A DNA stretch of 23,020 bases from Prevotella sp. UBA2809 (GTDB lineage: Bacteria > Bacteroidota > Bacteroidia > Bacteroidales > Bacteroidaceae): contig DEHD01000036.1 in the NCBI GenBank assembly GCA_002351725.1, positions 1 to 23,020 of the forward strand. Direction: 5' to 3'. Numbering within the stretch: the stretch's first letter is position 1; each line of letters starts with the position of its first letter. The translations under genes were made by a program, and so were the position numbers. Below, piece by piece: positions 13,722-22,900 of this stretch. Below the pieces are notes generated by a model. That model saw nothing but the letters and a program-made list of their open reading frames with translations. It had not been told where the DNA came from and made no database searches.

Positions 13722-14542
13722 CTTTTACAGGCTTTAATGAATCTGATTTTGCCGAACTGGTCGTCAATCTTCTGGACATCAGCAAATCCTAATTGTTGCA
13801 ATTGTTCTACGATGGAATCAGCATAAATAGGATTAATCTCGAAATAAAGCCTACCCTCTTGTCTTAATGCCGATGCGGCATAGTTCATGATGTGACGATA
13901 GAACAGCAATGGATCATCGTCGGGTACGAACAGAGCCGTGTCGGGTTCGTATCTCAACACGTTTTCCTCCATTTCAGCGGCTTCTTTGCGACAGATATAT
14001 GGCGGGTTACTAACTATAACATCCCATATATTAGAGGTTTGAGATATGTTTAAGGCATCCCTTTTCTCGAAAGAGACATCAGCACCAAGCGTCTTAGCAT
14101 TTTGCTGAGCTATGGCCAGTGCATCGTCAGAAATATCCCAGGCAGTAACCTTTGCGTCTGCAATATCAAGTGCCAGTGTGATGGCGATACATCCGCTGCC
14201 AGTACCAATATCCAAGACATCCGCGCCGCCATCTTCTGCGATTAAATGGCACAATTCTGCTGTTTCTGGTCTCGGAATCAGTACTCCAGGAGCCACATGA
14301 AACTGTCGCCCGCAGAAATCTGCAACTCCCAAAACATACTGCACAGGCTCGGCTTTTTCCAATCTTTGCATGATTTTTTCGAGTTCTGCTTGGTCGTTTG
14401 GGGATAATTGTGTAACTTTGCCACAATAAATATCGGCTGTTGATAGTCCGAAACGGACATCAAGTACCCAACGGACGATGGCTTTGGCCTCGCCAGTATC
14501 GTAAACGTTGCTGAGTCGTTGGCAGAGTTGTTCGTAATTCAT
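13718..14542 (-). CDS. prmC: Release factor glutamine N5-methyltransferase
   Basis: PrmC (EC 2.1.1.297) methylates the Gln of the GGQ motif in release factors RF1 and RF2 using S-adenosylmethionine. The 274-residue protein has the N-terminal helical domain, the LIPRPETAEL segment (88-97), the SAM-binding motif VLDIGTGSG (109-117) and the catalytic/substrate NPPY (179-182) followed by YICRKEA. Length is typical. It heads the prmC-recX-comF operon. A -7 box sits only four bases upstream of the ATG, so the mRNA may be leaderless. No alternative Met lies nearby in the N-terminus. Confidence 0.96.
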   Translation of the reverse strand: MNYEQLCQRLSNVYDTGEAKAIVRWVLDVRFGLSTADIYCGKVTQLSPNDQAELEKIMQRLEKAEPVQYVLGVADFCGRQFHVAPGVLIPRPETAELCHLIAEDGGADVLDIGTGSGCIAITLALDIADAKVTAWDISDDALAIAQQNAKTLGADVSFEKRDALNISQTSNIWDVIVSNPPYICRKEAAEMEENVLRYEPDTALFVPDDDPLLFYRHIMNYAASALRQEGRLYFEINPIYADSIVEQLQQLGFADVQKIDDQFGKIRFIKACKR

Positions 14543-14546
14543 ACTG

Positions 14547-14554
14547 CAAAGGTA
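14547..14554 (-). promoter_or_regulatory. Putative prmC promoter -7 box
   Basis: Minus-strand TACCTTTG is followed by CAGT and then the prmC ATG. By the usual Bacteroidetes spacing the transcription start would fall at or next to the A of the ATG. No clear -33 TTTG is present; the upstream region is the ribD repeat tract read in reverse. Confidence 0.55.
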
Positions 14555-14558
14555 AGTA

Positions 14559-14593
14559 AAATAATTGATAATTGATAACTGATAATTGAAATT
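14559..14593 (+). repeat. Five tandem 7-base units in the ribD leader
   Basis: The leader divides into AAATAAT, TGATAAT, TGATAAC, TGATAAT and TGAAATT, ending two bases before the ribD ATG at 14596. The central three units are near-identical. No Shine-Dalgarno sequence is present and no TAnnTTTG box was found on the plus strand here. Together with the tract at 131-172 this suggests a common leader architecture. Confidence 0.8.
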
Positions 14594-14595
14594 AT

Positions 14596-15513
14596 ATGAG
14601 TATCGACGAAAAATTCATGCAACGCTGCATTCAGCTGGCCAAAAACGGTCAGCAGAACGCCAAACCCAACCCTATGGTAGGCGCTGTGATAGTACATAAC
14701 GGCCGTATTATTGGAGAGGGGTATCATGAGCGCTGCGGAAAGGCACATGCTGAAGTAAATGCCTTTGCTTCAGTCAAAATTGAAGATGAATCATTACTGC
14801 CGGAATCTACCATATATGTATCGCTCGAGCCTTGCTCACATTACGGCAAGACGCCTCCCTGTGCCGATCTTATCATTAAGAAAGGTGTGCGCAGAGTGGT
14901 AATAGGATGTATCGATGAATTCGCAGAAGTTCAAGGACGCGGCATAAAGAAACTACGCGAGGCTGGTATTGAGGTAGAGGTTGGCGTTCTTGAAGAAGAA
15001 TGCAAGGCTTTGAATCGCCGTTTCTTCACATTCCATCGGGAGCAGCGCCCTTATCTCATACTGAAATGGGCTCAGACTGCCAATGGTTTTATCGATGATA
15101 ATCATAAGCCAGTTCAGATATCAAGCGATTTCACAAAAATGCTGTCACACAAGTTGCGTGCTGAGGAGGATGCGATACTTGTAGGAAGAATTACCGACGA
15201 GCGCGATCATCCAAAACTAAATGTGAGAGAGTGGTATGGACCAGACCCTAAACGTATGGTTATAGACCATGCACACCCACTTAATCTGGAAAGTCTGCAT
15301 GAGCAGAACGTGCAATCGCTGATAATTGAAGGCGGAGCAGAAACTCTGCGCTCATTCCTTGTCCAGGGATTGTGGGACGAGATACGTGTGGAAACAAACA
15401 CTACGATGACTGTTAGCGATGGAACCCGTGCACCACATATTCCTGCTAATGCCAAAGTGGTTAGCAGCGAAGTATATAATAATAATGTGATTGTGGTTTA
15501 TCGCAGAAAATAA
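14596..15513 (+). CDS. ribD: Bifunctional riboflavin deaminase/reductase RibD, short form
   Basis: RibD performs the deamination and side-chain reduction steps of riboflavin synthesis. The deaminase half is intact: PNPMVGAV (25-32), zinc ligands in HAE (51-53), EPC (78-80) and C89. The reductase half begins near RPYLILKWAQTANGFI (151-166) and includes AILVGRITDERDHPKLNVRE and SLIIEGGAETL (241-251). The protein has 305 residues versus about 360-370 in E. coli and Bacillus. The shortfall falls between the KRMVIDHAHPLNL segment and the IIEGG loop, where other family members have roughly 40 more residues by my recollection. The frame is intact. Other rib genes are not in the window. Confidence 0.93.
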   Translation: MSIDEKFMQRCIQLAKNGQQNAKPNPMVGAVIVHNGRIIGEGYHERCGKAHAEVNAFASVKIEDESLLPESTIYVSLEPCSHYGKTPPCADLIIKKGVRRVVIGCIDEFAEVQGRGIKKLREAGIEVEVGVLEEECKALNRRFFTFHREQRPYLILKWAQTANGFIDDNHKPVQISSDFTKMLSHKLRAEEDAILVGRITDERDHPKLNVREWYGPDPKRMVIDHAHPLNLESLHEQNVQSLIIEGGAETLRSFLVQGLWDEIRVETNTTMTVSDGTRAPHIPANAKVVSSEVYNNNVIVVYRRK

Positions 15514-15972
15514 TTATTTTCTACCGAAATCAGCAGGCACCTCTCCCCATTTACTTGTTTCCCATTTAATGATGGGATTACGGTATTGATGGGTTCTGAG
15601 CCAATTCTCAGCTCTTGCGATAATCTGAAAGAGCTGTTCGGTTTCTGTTGTGCGTTCAAGTGTGGTTTTACATTTGCCCTTCGAAACCCATAGAATGGCA
15701 TTATAGCTATCAGAATAGATGGTTTTGTTATGCCATCCCTTTTGCCAGCAAAGTGCCAGAGCATGCACGATAGCTAAGAATTCACCGATATTATTGGTTC
15801 CTTTTACTGGTCCGAAATGGAACACACGAGCACCTGTAGCCAGGTCAATACCCTGATACTCCATAGGTCCTGGGTTTCCGCTACAAGCAGCATCTACGGC
15901 AAAAGCGTCTGCCCTTACCTCTATTGGCAAGGGCAGCACTGTATCATGTCTATAGTCTGGGGGATTCTGCAT
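15514..15972 (-). CDS. Ribonuclease HI-like protein
   Basis: The 152-residue protein is a compact RNase H fold that hydrolyses RNA in RNA:DNA hybrids. The four acidic catalytic residues can be placed: D27 (AVDAACSGNPGP), E64 (TNNIGEFLAIVHAL), D88 (IYSDSYNAI) and D148 (VPADFGRK). The first ~20 residues are an extra N-terminal segment. It follows argS with a one-base gap. Its stop codon abuts the ribD stop with no base between (TAATTA, 15511-15516), and no terminator separates the two convergent genes, so their transcripts probably overlap. Confidence 0.9.
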   Translation of the reverse strand: MQNPPDYRHDTVLPLPIEVRADAFAVDAACSGNPGPMEYQGIDLATGARVFHFGPVKGTNNIGEFLAIVHALALCWQKGWHNKTIYSDSYNAILWVSKGKCKTTLERTTETEQLFQIIARAENWLRTHQYRNPIIKWETSKWGEVPADFGRK

Positions 15973-15973
15973 A

Positions 15974-17758
15974 TTACATACGCTCGGGTACTTCGATACC
16001 CAGCAGACTCATACCATTCTTAATAATCTTGGCAACATTCTTTGCCAGCATCAGGCGTACAGCCTTCTTCTGCTCGTCGGCCTCGTTAAGGATGCTATAG
16101 TCGTGATAGAACTGATTGAACACCTTAGTAAGCTCATAGCAGTAGTTTGCGATTCCGCTTGGTGAGTAATCCTTACCAGCCTGCTCAACAGCAGCACCAA
16201 ACTCATTCATCTTCTGAACAAGCTCTACCTCTTTCTCTGCGAGTGCAACCTGAGCTGCAGCAGGCTTCAAGCCCTCGGCCTCAGCCTTGCGGAGAATTGA
16301 ACGGATACGAGCATAGGTATACTGGATGAAAGGACCTGTGTTTCCGTTAAAATCGATACTTTCCTCTGGATTGAACAGCATGTTCTTACGAGCGTCAACC
16401 TTAAGAATAAAGTACTTAAGAGCACCCATACCAACCACGCGTGCAATCTCGCGGCGCTCTTCCTCGGTCATATCATCGAATTTGCCAAGCTCCATCGATG
16501 TCTTGTAGGCATCCTCTACCATCAGAGCCATCAGATCGTCGGCATCAACTACTGTTCCCTCGCGGCTCTTCATCTTACCGTTTGGCAGTTCTACCATACC
16601 GTAAGAGAAGTGAGTGAGTTCCTTACCCCACTTGAATCCAAGACGATCGAGCAAGATAGAGAGAACCTGGAAGTGGTAGTTCTGCTCGTTACCTACTACG
16701 TAGATCATCTTATCTATGGGGAAATCCTGGAAACGCATCTCGGCAGTACCGATGTCCTGAGTCATATAAACACTGGTTCCATCGCTACGAAGCAGGAGCT
16801 TCTGGTCGAGACCCTCGTTGGTAAGGTCGGCCCATACAGAATTATCCTCATGGCGCTCGAAGAGTCCTTTAGCAAGACCCTCCTCTACCTTAGCCTTACC
16901 CTTAAGGTATGTCTGGCTCTCGTAGTAGATTTTATCGAATGATACGCCCATCTTCTTATATGTCTCATCGAAGCCGGCATATACCCAGTTGTTCATCTTC
17001 TCCCAGAGAGCGCGAACCTCAGGATCATTGTTCTCCCATTTTACCAGCATGTCGTGAGCCTCCTTAATCAGTGGAGCCTCCTGCTTGGCCTTCTCTTCGT
17101 CCATACCCTGAGCAACCAACTCCTTAACCTCCTCGCGATAGTGCTTATCGAAGGCTACATAGTAGTCGCCAATCAGGTGGTCGCCCTTCTTACCACTGGT
17201 CTCAGGTGTCTCACCATTACCATACTTCAGCCAAGCAAGCATTGACTTACAGATGTGGATACCACGGTCGTTTACGATATTGGTCTTTACCACCTTGTTG
17301 CCATTGGCCTCCATAATCTTTGCCAAGCTCCAACCCAGCAGGTTGTTGCGAACATGACCAAGATGAAGGGGCTTGTTGGTGTTAGGTGAAGAGTATTCTA
17401 TCATTACAAGTGGCGAATTCTCATTGGCCTGCTTCATACCAAACTGCTCGTCCTTATCAATGGTTTCGAGCAATTGGAGCCAAGCGCCATCGCCTACACT
17501 AAGATTCAAAAATCCTTTTACTACATTAAATTTCTCAACAGCAGCGCAGTTGGCCTGTAAGTATTCGCCAATCTCCTGTGCTGTCTGCTCTGGACTCTTT
17601 TTTGCGGCCTTTACAAATGGAAAAACCACCAGAGTCAAGTTACCCTCAAACTCACTTCTTGTCTTCTGCAACTGCAGCATTTTCTCTGTGGCATCCATAC
17701 CATAGAGAGCCTTTACTGCCTCGCCTGCAGCCTTGCTGATTAATGCTTCAATATTCAT
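15974..17758 (-). CDS. argS: Arginyl-tRNA synthetase
   Basis: ArgRS (EC 6.1.1.19) charges tRNA-Arg. The 594-residue class I synthetase has SSPNTNKPLHLGH, with the HIGH motif as HLGH (132-135), and the KMSKS-like loop KMKSR (395-399) followed by EGT. The N-terminal ~100 residues form the Add1 tRNA-binding domain. The C-terminal anticodon-binding helical domain ends with the conserved LLGIEVPERM. Length is normal. The promoter lies 19 bases upstream. RNase H is the next gene with a one-base gap. Confidence 0.97.
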   Translation of the reverse strand: MNIEALISKAAGEAVKALYGMDATEKMLQLQKTRSEFEGNLTLVVFPFVKAAKKSPEQTAQEIGEYLQANCAAVEKFNVVKGFLNLSVGDGAWLQLLETIDKDEQFGMKQANENSPLVMIEYSSPNTNKPLHLGHVRNNLLGWSLAKIMEANGNKVVKTNIVNDRGIHICKSMLAWLKYGNGETPETSGKKGDHLIGDYYVAFDKHYREEVKELVAQGMDEEKAKQEAPLIKEAHDMLVKWENNDPEVRALWEKMNNWVYAGFDETYKKMGVSFDKIYYESQTYLKGKAKVEEGLAKGLFERHEDNSVWADLTNEGLDQKLLLRSDGTSVYMTQDIGTAEMRFQDFPIDKMIYVVGNEQNYHFQVLSILLDRLGFKWGKELTHFSYGMVELPNGKMKSREGTVVDADDLMALMVEDAYKTSMELGKFDDMTEEERREIARVVGMGALKYFILKVDARKNMLFNPEESIDFNGNTGPFIQYTYARIRSILRKAEAEGLKPAAAQVALAEKEVELVQKMNEFGAAVEQAGKDYSPSGIANYCYELTKVFNQFYHDYSILNEADEQKKAVRLMLAKNVAKIIKNGMSLLGIEVPERM

Positions 17759-17777
17759 ACCTTTCGAATTTTGGGTG

Positions 17778-17785
17778 CAAAGGTA
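17778..17785 (-). promoter_or_regulatory. Putative argS promoter -7 box
   Basis: Minus-strand TACCTTTGCA lies 19 bases upstream of the argS ATG. No clear -33 TTTG is seen at 19-21 bases. Confidence 0.6.
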
Positions 17786-17826
17786 CGAAAAATATGTGTA
17801 ATCTGCGTCATCATTTTAAAAAATTT

Positions 17827-17834
17827 TACCTTTG
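17827..17834 (+). promoter_or_regulatory. Orphan plus-strand -7-like box facing the susD 3' end
   Basis: TACCTTTG occurs on the plus strand with no plus-strand gene after it. A transcript from here would begin about 20 bases before the hairpin at 17856-17884 and then run antisense to susD. No -33 TTTG is present, so this may be chance. Confidence 0.35.
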
Positions 17835-17855
17835 CCTCATAAATAACAAAGAAAA

Positions 17856-17884
17856 GCACTGGTCGTCATCACGACGGCCAGTGC
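17856..17884 (-). terminator. Intrinsic terminator of the susC-susD operon
   Basis: A 12-bp stem pairs 17856-17867 with 17873-17884 (one G-U pair possible on the plus strand) around a five-base loop. In the minus direction, which is that of susD, it is followed by TTTTCTTTGTT. It lies 49 bases after the susD stop. Nothing else was recognised in the 174 bases between susD and argS except the two promoter-like boxes. Confidence 0.8.
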
Positions 17885-17932
17885 ATAGTAAAGAGATTCG
17901 TTTTGTCTAGAAAATCTAACTAACTATTATCA

Positions 17933-19882
17933 TCAATTTCTATATGCTGGATTCTGATATGCCTCCTTCTCAGCTGGCTCCATCTCCATACCGTCAAGCT
18001 GTCCCTGTGGGATTGGACGGATGTAGTAACCAGCAGGAATGTTACGAGTAACAGTCTCGAGATCCTTATCGGTGTAACCGCTACCGGCAATACGATATGT
18101 GCCTGCACGCTCGGCCCACTTCTGAGTACGAACGAGGTCGAACCAACGATATCCCTCACCCCAGAACTCACGGCTACGCTCATCAAGAATGAAGTCGATA
18201 TCGATTGTCTCAGGAGTAGCAGCAACCATCTCTGCGCTGTGGTCGGCTGCGAAAGGAGCACGAGCATTTACGCAATAAGTCTGCTTACCGGCACGGGCAC
18301 GGAGAACGTTTACAAGCTCCTTAGCATCGCTGTTCTTACCAAGTTTAACTGCAGCCTCAGCAGCAATCAGGTAGAATTCTGAGAACTTAGCTATGTTCCA
18401 GGGACGTGGGCTACCACCATTAACCTTAGAGCCTAAGCCACCAGCATTGTCTGTACGATAGATACCAAGCTTCCAGTTGATAGGATACTTCTTACGGCTG
18501 ATGTGGTTAACAGCTACAACGAAGTCAGGACGTCCGGCCATCTCGCCGAAGCCGAGCTTACCATCGGCACCAGTGTAGTTGATCTTGCTGTCATCGCTCT
18601 CAGGAACCCAGCTGAAGTAGCTCTCGCCTGGCTTGATCTGAGAACCATTGGCACCAATTACATAAGGCTCAGAGTTGCCAGACTTATCCCAGTTAGTGAA
18701 ATAGCTAAGGGTAAAGGTTGCATCATAGCGAGAGTCGATAGCCTTAACTGCATCTTCCCAAACACCACCCTCAATGAAGGCATCAGCTACAGGAGCCATA
18801 CGAGTCCAAGGACGTCCAAGACCCTGAACAGCCTCACGCTGAACGGGATTAATCACAGCACCTGAAGCGGCCTTAGCAGTCATCTCTGTGTAGTTCCAGG
18901 TCTCCATCCAGTAAGCAAAGTTCTCAGGAGAGCCACCGCTACCCCAACCATAACCAGCACCGCCGTTACCATACTTCTCGTCCTCATCGTGATCAGCATA
19001 GAGCATGATCTCAGAGTTACGGTCGTTGGTAGCTACGTTAACATCGTAGAATGTTGGCTGCAGAGCGTATGGGCCAGGATTGTTGATAGCCTGCTTTGCA
19101 GTATCGAAAGCCTTCTGGAAATAGCTCTGAGCCTCGCCACTGTTACGTGTGCACTCAGGATAGGTAGGAATATTGTTAGGATTCTCCAACCACCAAGCAT
19201 AAGTAAGATATGCCTTAGAGAGGTACAGACGAGCCAGGTTCTTAGTAGCAGTACCTGTGAGACGTGGATTCTCGGGCAGATTTTCTACAGCCTTCTCCAG
19301 ATCGCTGAAGATAGCAGCATAAACCTCAGGAACAGTGTTACGTACAGAAGTACGAATAGTAGATGTATTGAACTTCAGTTCGCCAGCACCCAGGTCGAGG
19401 GGCACACCACCGTAGGTCTGCACCAGGATAAAGTAGTCGAAAGCGCGGAAGAAGTTTGCCTCAGCGAGCAGAGCAGGATCGATACCAGCAGCCTCACCAT
19501 TCTCAATAATACCACTGGCAGTATTGATATTGGCAAACAATGTACCCCATGCACCACCAGCAACAGTGCTGGTAGGAGTAACAGAACCAACACCAGAGAG
19601 GTCGGCATCCTTAAAGTTACCATCGGCACTCTGAGCATATGTGTACTCATCGGTACCAGTCTCCAATGTGTTCAGATAATAACCGTTGCCATAGAAATAG
19701 CGCAGGTGAGCGTAGAGCGATGTCAGACCGCCCTCAATACCCGCCTTCGTGTTGAAGAATGTCGGGTCGAACTGGCTGCGTGGCTGCTCATCGAGCACGC
19801 TATTGCAGGATGTCATGGTAGAAGAAAGACCACAGCATACGAGACCCGCAGCAAGAATATATTTGATACTTTTAGTTTTCAT
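17933..19882 (-). CDS. SusD/RagB family nutrient-binding lipoprotein
   Basis: The 649-residue product has a lipoprotein signal ending MTSC26, so it sits on the outer leaflet of the outer membrane as the lid of its SusC partner. SusD/RagB hallmarks include the TPR-like N-terminal half (ANFFRAFDYFILVQTYGGVPL; ARLYLSKAYLTYAW) and the C-terminal domain. In the latter, FSEFYLIAAEAAVKLG is followed by LVNVLRARAG and ERSREFWGEGYRWFDLVRTQKW. These proteins capture glycans or peptides for import. The substrate cannot be told from sequence, and no glycosidase or lyase lies downstream before the terminator. It starts 24 bases after susC. The leader contains two loose heptamers (ATTAAAG, AATTAAG; plus 19887-19900). 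Confidence 0.95.
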   Translation of the reverse strand: MKTKSIKYILAAGLVCCGLSSTMTSCNSVLDEQPRSQFDPTFFNTKAGIEGGLTSLYAHLRYFYGNGYYLNTLETGTDEYTYAQSADGNFKDADLSGVGSVTPTSTVAGGAWGTLFANINTASGIIENGEAAGIDPALLAEANFFRAFDYFILVQTYGGVPLDLGAGELKFNTSTIRTSVRNTVPEVYAAIFSDLEKAVENLPENPRLTGTATKNLARLYLSKAYLTYAWWLENPNNIPTYPECTRNSGEAQSYFQKAFDTAKQAINNPGPYALQPTFYDVNVATNDRNSEIMLYADHDEDEKYGNGGAGYGWGSGGSPENFAYWMETWNYTEMTAKAASGAVINPVQREAVQGLGRPWTRMAPVADAFIEGGVWEDAVKAIDSRYDATFTLSYFTNWDKSGNSEPYVIGANGSQIKPGESYFSWVPESDDSKINYTGADGKLGFGEMAGRPDFVVAVNHISRKKYPINWKLGIYRTDNAGGLGSKVNGGSPRPWNIAKFSEFYLIAAEAAVKLGKNSDAKELVNVLRARAGKQTYCVNARAPFAADHSAEMVAATPETIDIDFILDERSREFWGEGYRWFDLVRTQKWAERAGTYRIAGSGYTDKDLETVTRNIPAGYYIRPIPQGQLDGMEMEPAEKEAYQNPAYRN

Positions 19883-19906
19883 AACTCTTAATTCTTTAAT
19901 GATTCA

Positions 19907-22900
19907 TTAGAATGTTACGTTAACACCGAAGATGAAGTTGCGGGTTGCAGGTGTGTTATAACCTACGATAGGCATTCTGTGACTACCGAATGAGTAACCT
20001 ACAGCAGTATTCTCATTTGACCAAGAGTTTGTCTCTGGATCAAGTCCGCTCTCGTTGTTGAATGGAGAGAAGAGAACGAATGGGTTCTGAACAGTAGCGT
20101 AGAGGCGCAGACGGCTGATGCCGAGGTCCTTAACAGCCTTGATGTTCTGGAAGTTGTAACCCAGTGTGATAGCGCGGAACTTCAGGTAACCAGCGTTGAA
20201 GTAACCGAGTGTTGAACCGTACTTGGGGTTATCACCGCTTTGGATACCGCCTGGTTTTGGATACTTAGCACCTGTGTTCTCTGGTGTCCAGTAATCAACG
20301 TCGAGGTTGTTACGACGACCAGTAAGCATATTCAGATAACCATTAGAAGAGTGGATGGCAGAAATCAGCTTACCACCAATCTGGAATGAACCGATTACTG
20401 TGAGGTCGAAGCCCTTATAACCAACAGTTGTATTGAAACCTCCAACAAGGTCTGGCTCCATGCTCATGATCTGACGATCGCTAGCGTCAATCTGACGGGT
20501 AGGCAGACCATTGGCATCATAATCACCAGTATACTTAACCTTAATCATACCTACATTTCCACCTGGCTCCAGAATATTCATAGCAGCCTCTTCGCCAGCC
20601 TGCCACAGACCCTGGTACTCATAGTCGTAGATTACATCGATTGGATGACCAACGAACCAGAGGTTACCCTCATCGCGATCAGCACCTGATGCCAGCTCAA
20701 CCAACTCGTTGCGGTTCTGGTAGAAGTTGATACCAGCCTCCCAGTTCCAACCATTCTTGTTGTCGATGATGATACCATTCAGAGAGAACTCCCATCCCTT
20801 GTTCTGAGTCTTACCGATATTACCGGTATAGCTGCTTACACCAGAAGTATCAGGCAGTTTTACATTCAGCAGGATGTCGTTGGTCTTCTGAGTATAGTAC
20901 TCGAATGATCCAGACAGACGACCATTGAAGAATGAGAAGTCAAGACCGAAGTTCCATGTCTTAGAGTACTCCCAACCAAGCTCTGTGTTAGGCAGTGAGT
21001 TTACATAGTAACCAGCCTTGTAGTTAGTGCCGTTACCGAAGTTATAGTTGCGGATAGCCAGACCACCAAGAGTAGAATATGGGTTGATAGACTGGTTAGA
21101 AGTCTCACCATAACCAACGCGGAACTTCAGGTTGTCGATCCAAGTGAGGTTCTCCATGAAGCTTTCACGAGCGATATTCCAACCGGCACTTACTGCAGGA
21201 TATGTGTGCCACTGGTGACCCTTAGCCAGACGTGATGATGCATCTGAACGGAGGGCAGCTGAAATCATATACTTATTATCATAAGAGTACATGACACGAC
21301 CCATCCAAGAGAGAAGACCGCTCTGCCAGTAGTTGTAACCAGTAAGGTTAGCCTGACCGGTAGCCTTGTCGAGTGCATAGTATTGGAAGTAGTCTGCAGG
21401 AATCTCCTGTGCTGATGCACCACTCTGCTCATAAGTTGTCTGTTCTGCTGAATACATAGCAACAACATTCAGATTGTGCTTCTCAGCGAATGTGTGATCG
21501 TAAGTAAGCAGGTTCTCAACAGCCCAGTTACGTGTCTGGTTCTCATATACAGAACCGCTGTTAACAGCATTGGCATCCTTATTGTTGATACCTGTACCTG
21601 TGAATGAACCACTCTTAGAAGAACGGAAGTTCAGACCTACGTTAATACGATAGCTCAGACCCTCAATCCATGGGCACTTAACCTCGGCGAACAATGTGTT
21701 GTAAGAACCGATACCCTTATTCTCGCTCAACCATACATCCTTATCACGCTCAACGGTCTCCTTTGTTACAACTACCTGATCATCTGCAGGCAGAGAGTTG
21801 TAACGCTTCAGGTTACCATTCTCATCGTATGGGCTAGACAGAGGAGATGAGCAGAGAACTGCATACATATTGTTTACACCCTGAGTCTTGCGATAGCTGT
21901 TGTTGGTGCTCAAGCCAAAACGGAAGTACTTGCCGACTGTCTGGTCGAAGTTACCACGAACAGAGATACGGTCGTAGCCTTCAGTAGGAACAACAGACTC
22001 ATCCTTATAATAACCAGCACCGAAGCTGTAGCTACCACCATTAGTACCACCAGCAACGCTCAAGTCGTGGTTGTGGCTGATACCTGTCTGATAGTACAAA
22101 TCCTGCCAATCGGTATTGGTGGACTCACTCTCATCCAGAGAATTCTGATAGAGACCAGCATACTGACGGAACTTGTTGAACGTTGGTCCATCCATCATAG
22201 GATACTTATGGAATACCTTCTTGAAGCTAACGTATCCATTATAAGTAACCTTGGCAGGAGTGCCCTGGCTACCCTTAACAGTTGTAATAATGATAACACC
22301 GTTAGCACCACGAGAACCGTAGATGGCTGTTGCAGAAGCATCTTTCAAGATATCCATTGACTTGATGTCAGCAGGATTGATATCAGAAAGCTGACCCATG
22401 AATGGAATTCCATCAAGCACGATCAGAGGGTCGTTACTTGCAGTCAGTGAGCGCTGACCACGGATACGAATCTGCATCTCAGCACCTGGCTTAGATGATG
22501 TCTGTGTCATAAGCACACCAGCTACACGGCCCTGCAGAGCCTGAGCAGCATTGGTAGCAGCAATCTGGTTCAGTTTCTCACCACCAATATTGGCAACAGA
22601 ACCAGTAACGGCCTCACGACGCTGTGTACCGTAACCGATAACCACAACCTCATTTACTACATGACCGTCTTCTTTAAGGTTTACGCGTACGTTATCACCG
22701 GCTTTGATTTCCTGTGATACGTAACCTACATAAGATACAACAAGTGTTGCACCTGGCTTTACACTAAGAGAGAAGTTACCGTTAAAGTCGGTAACAGTAC
22801 CATTGTTGGTACCCTTCTCCATTACCGTGGCACCAATCAGCGGACCCTGTGAGTCGCTTACCTGACCAGTAGCCTGCTTCGTTTGCTGAACGGAAGCTAC

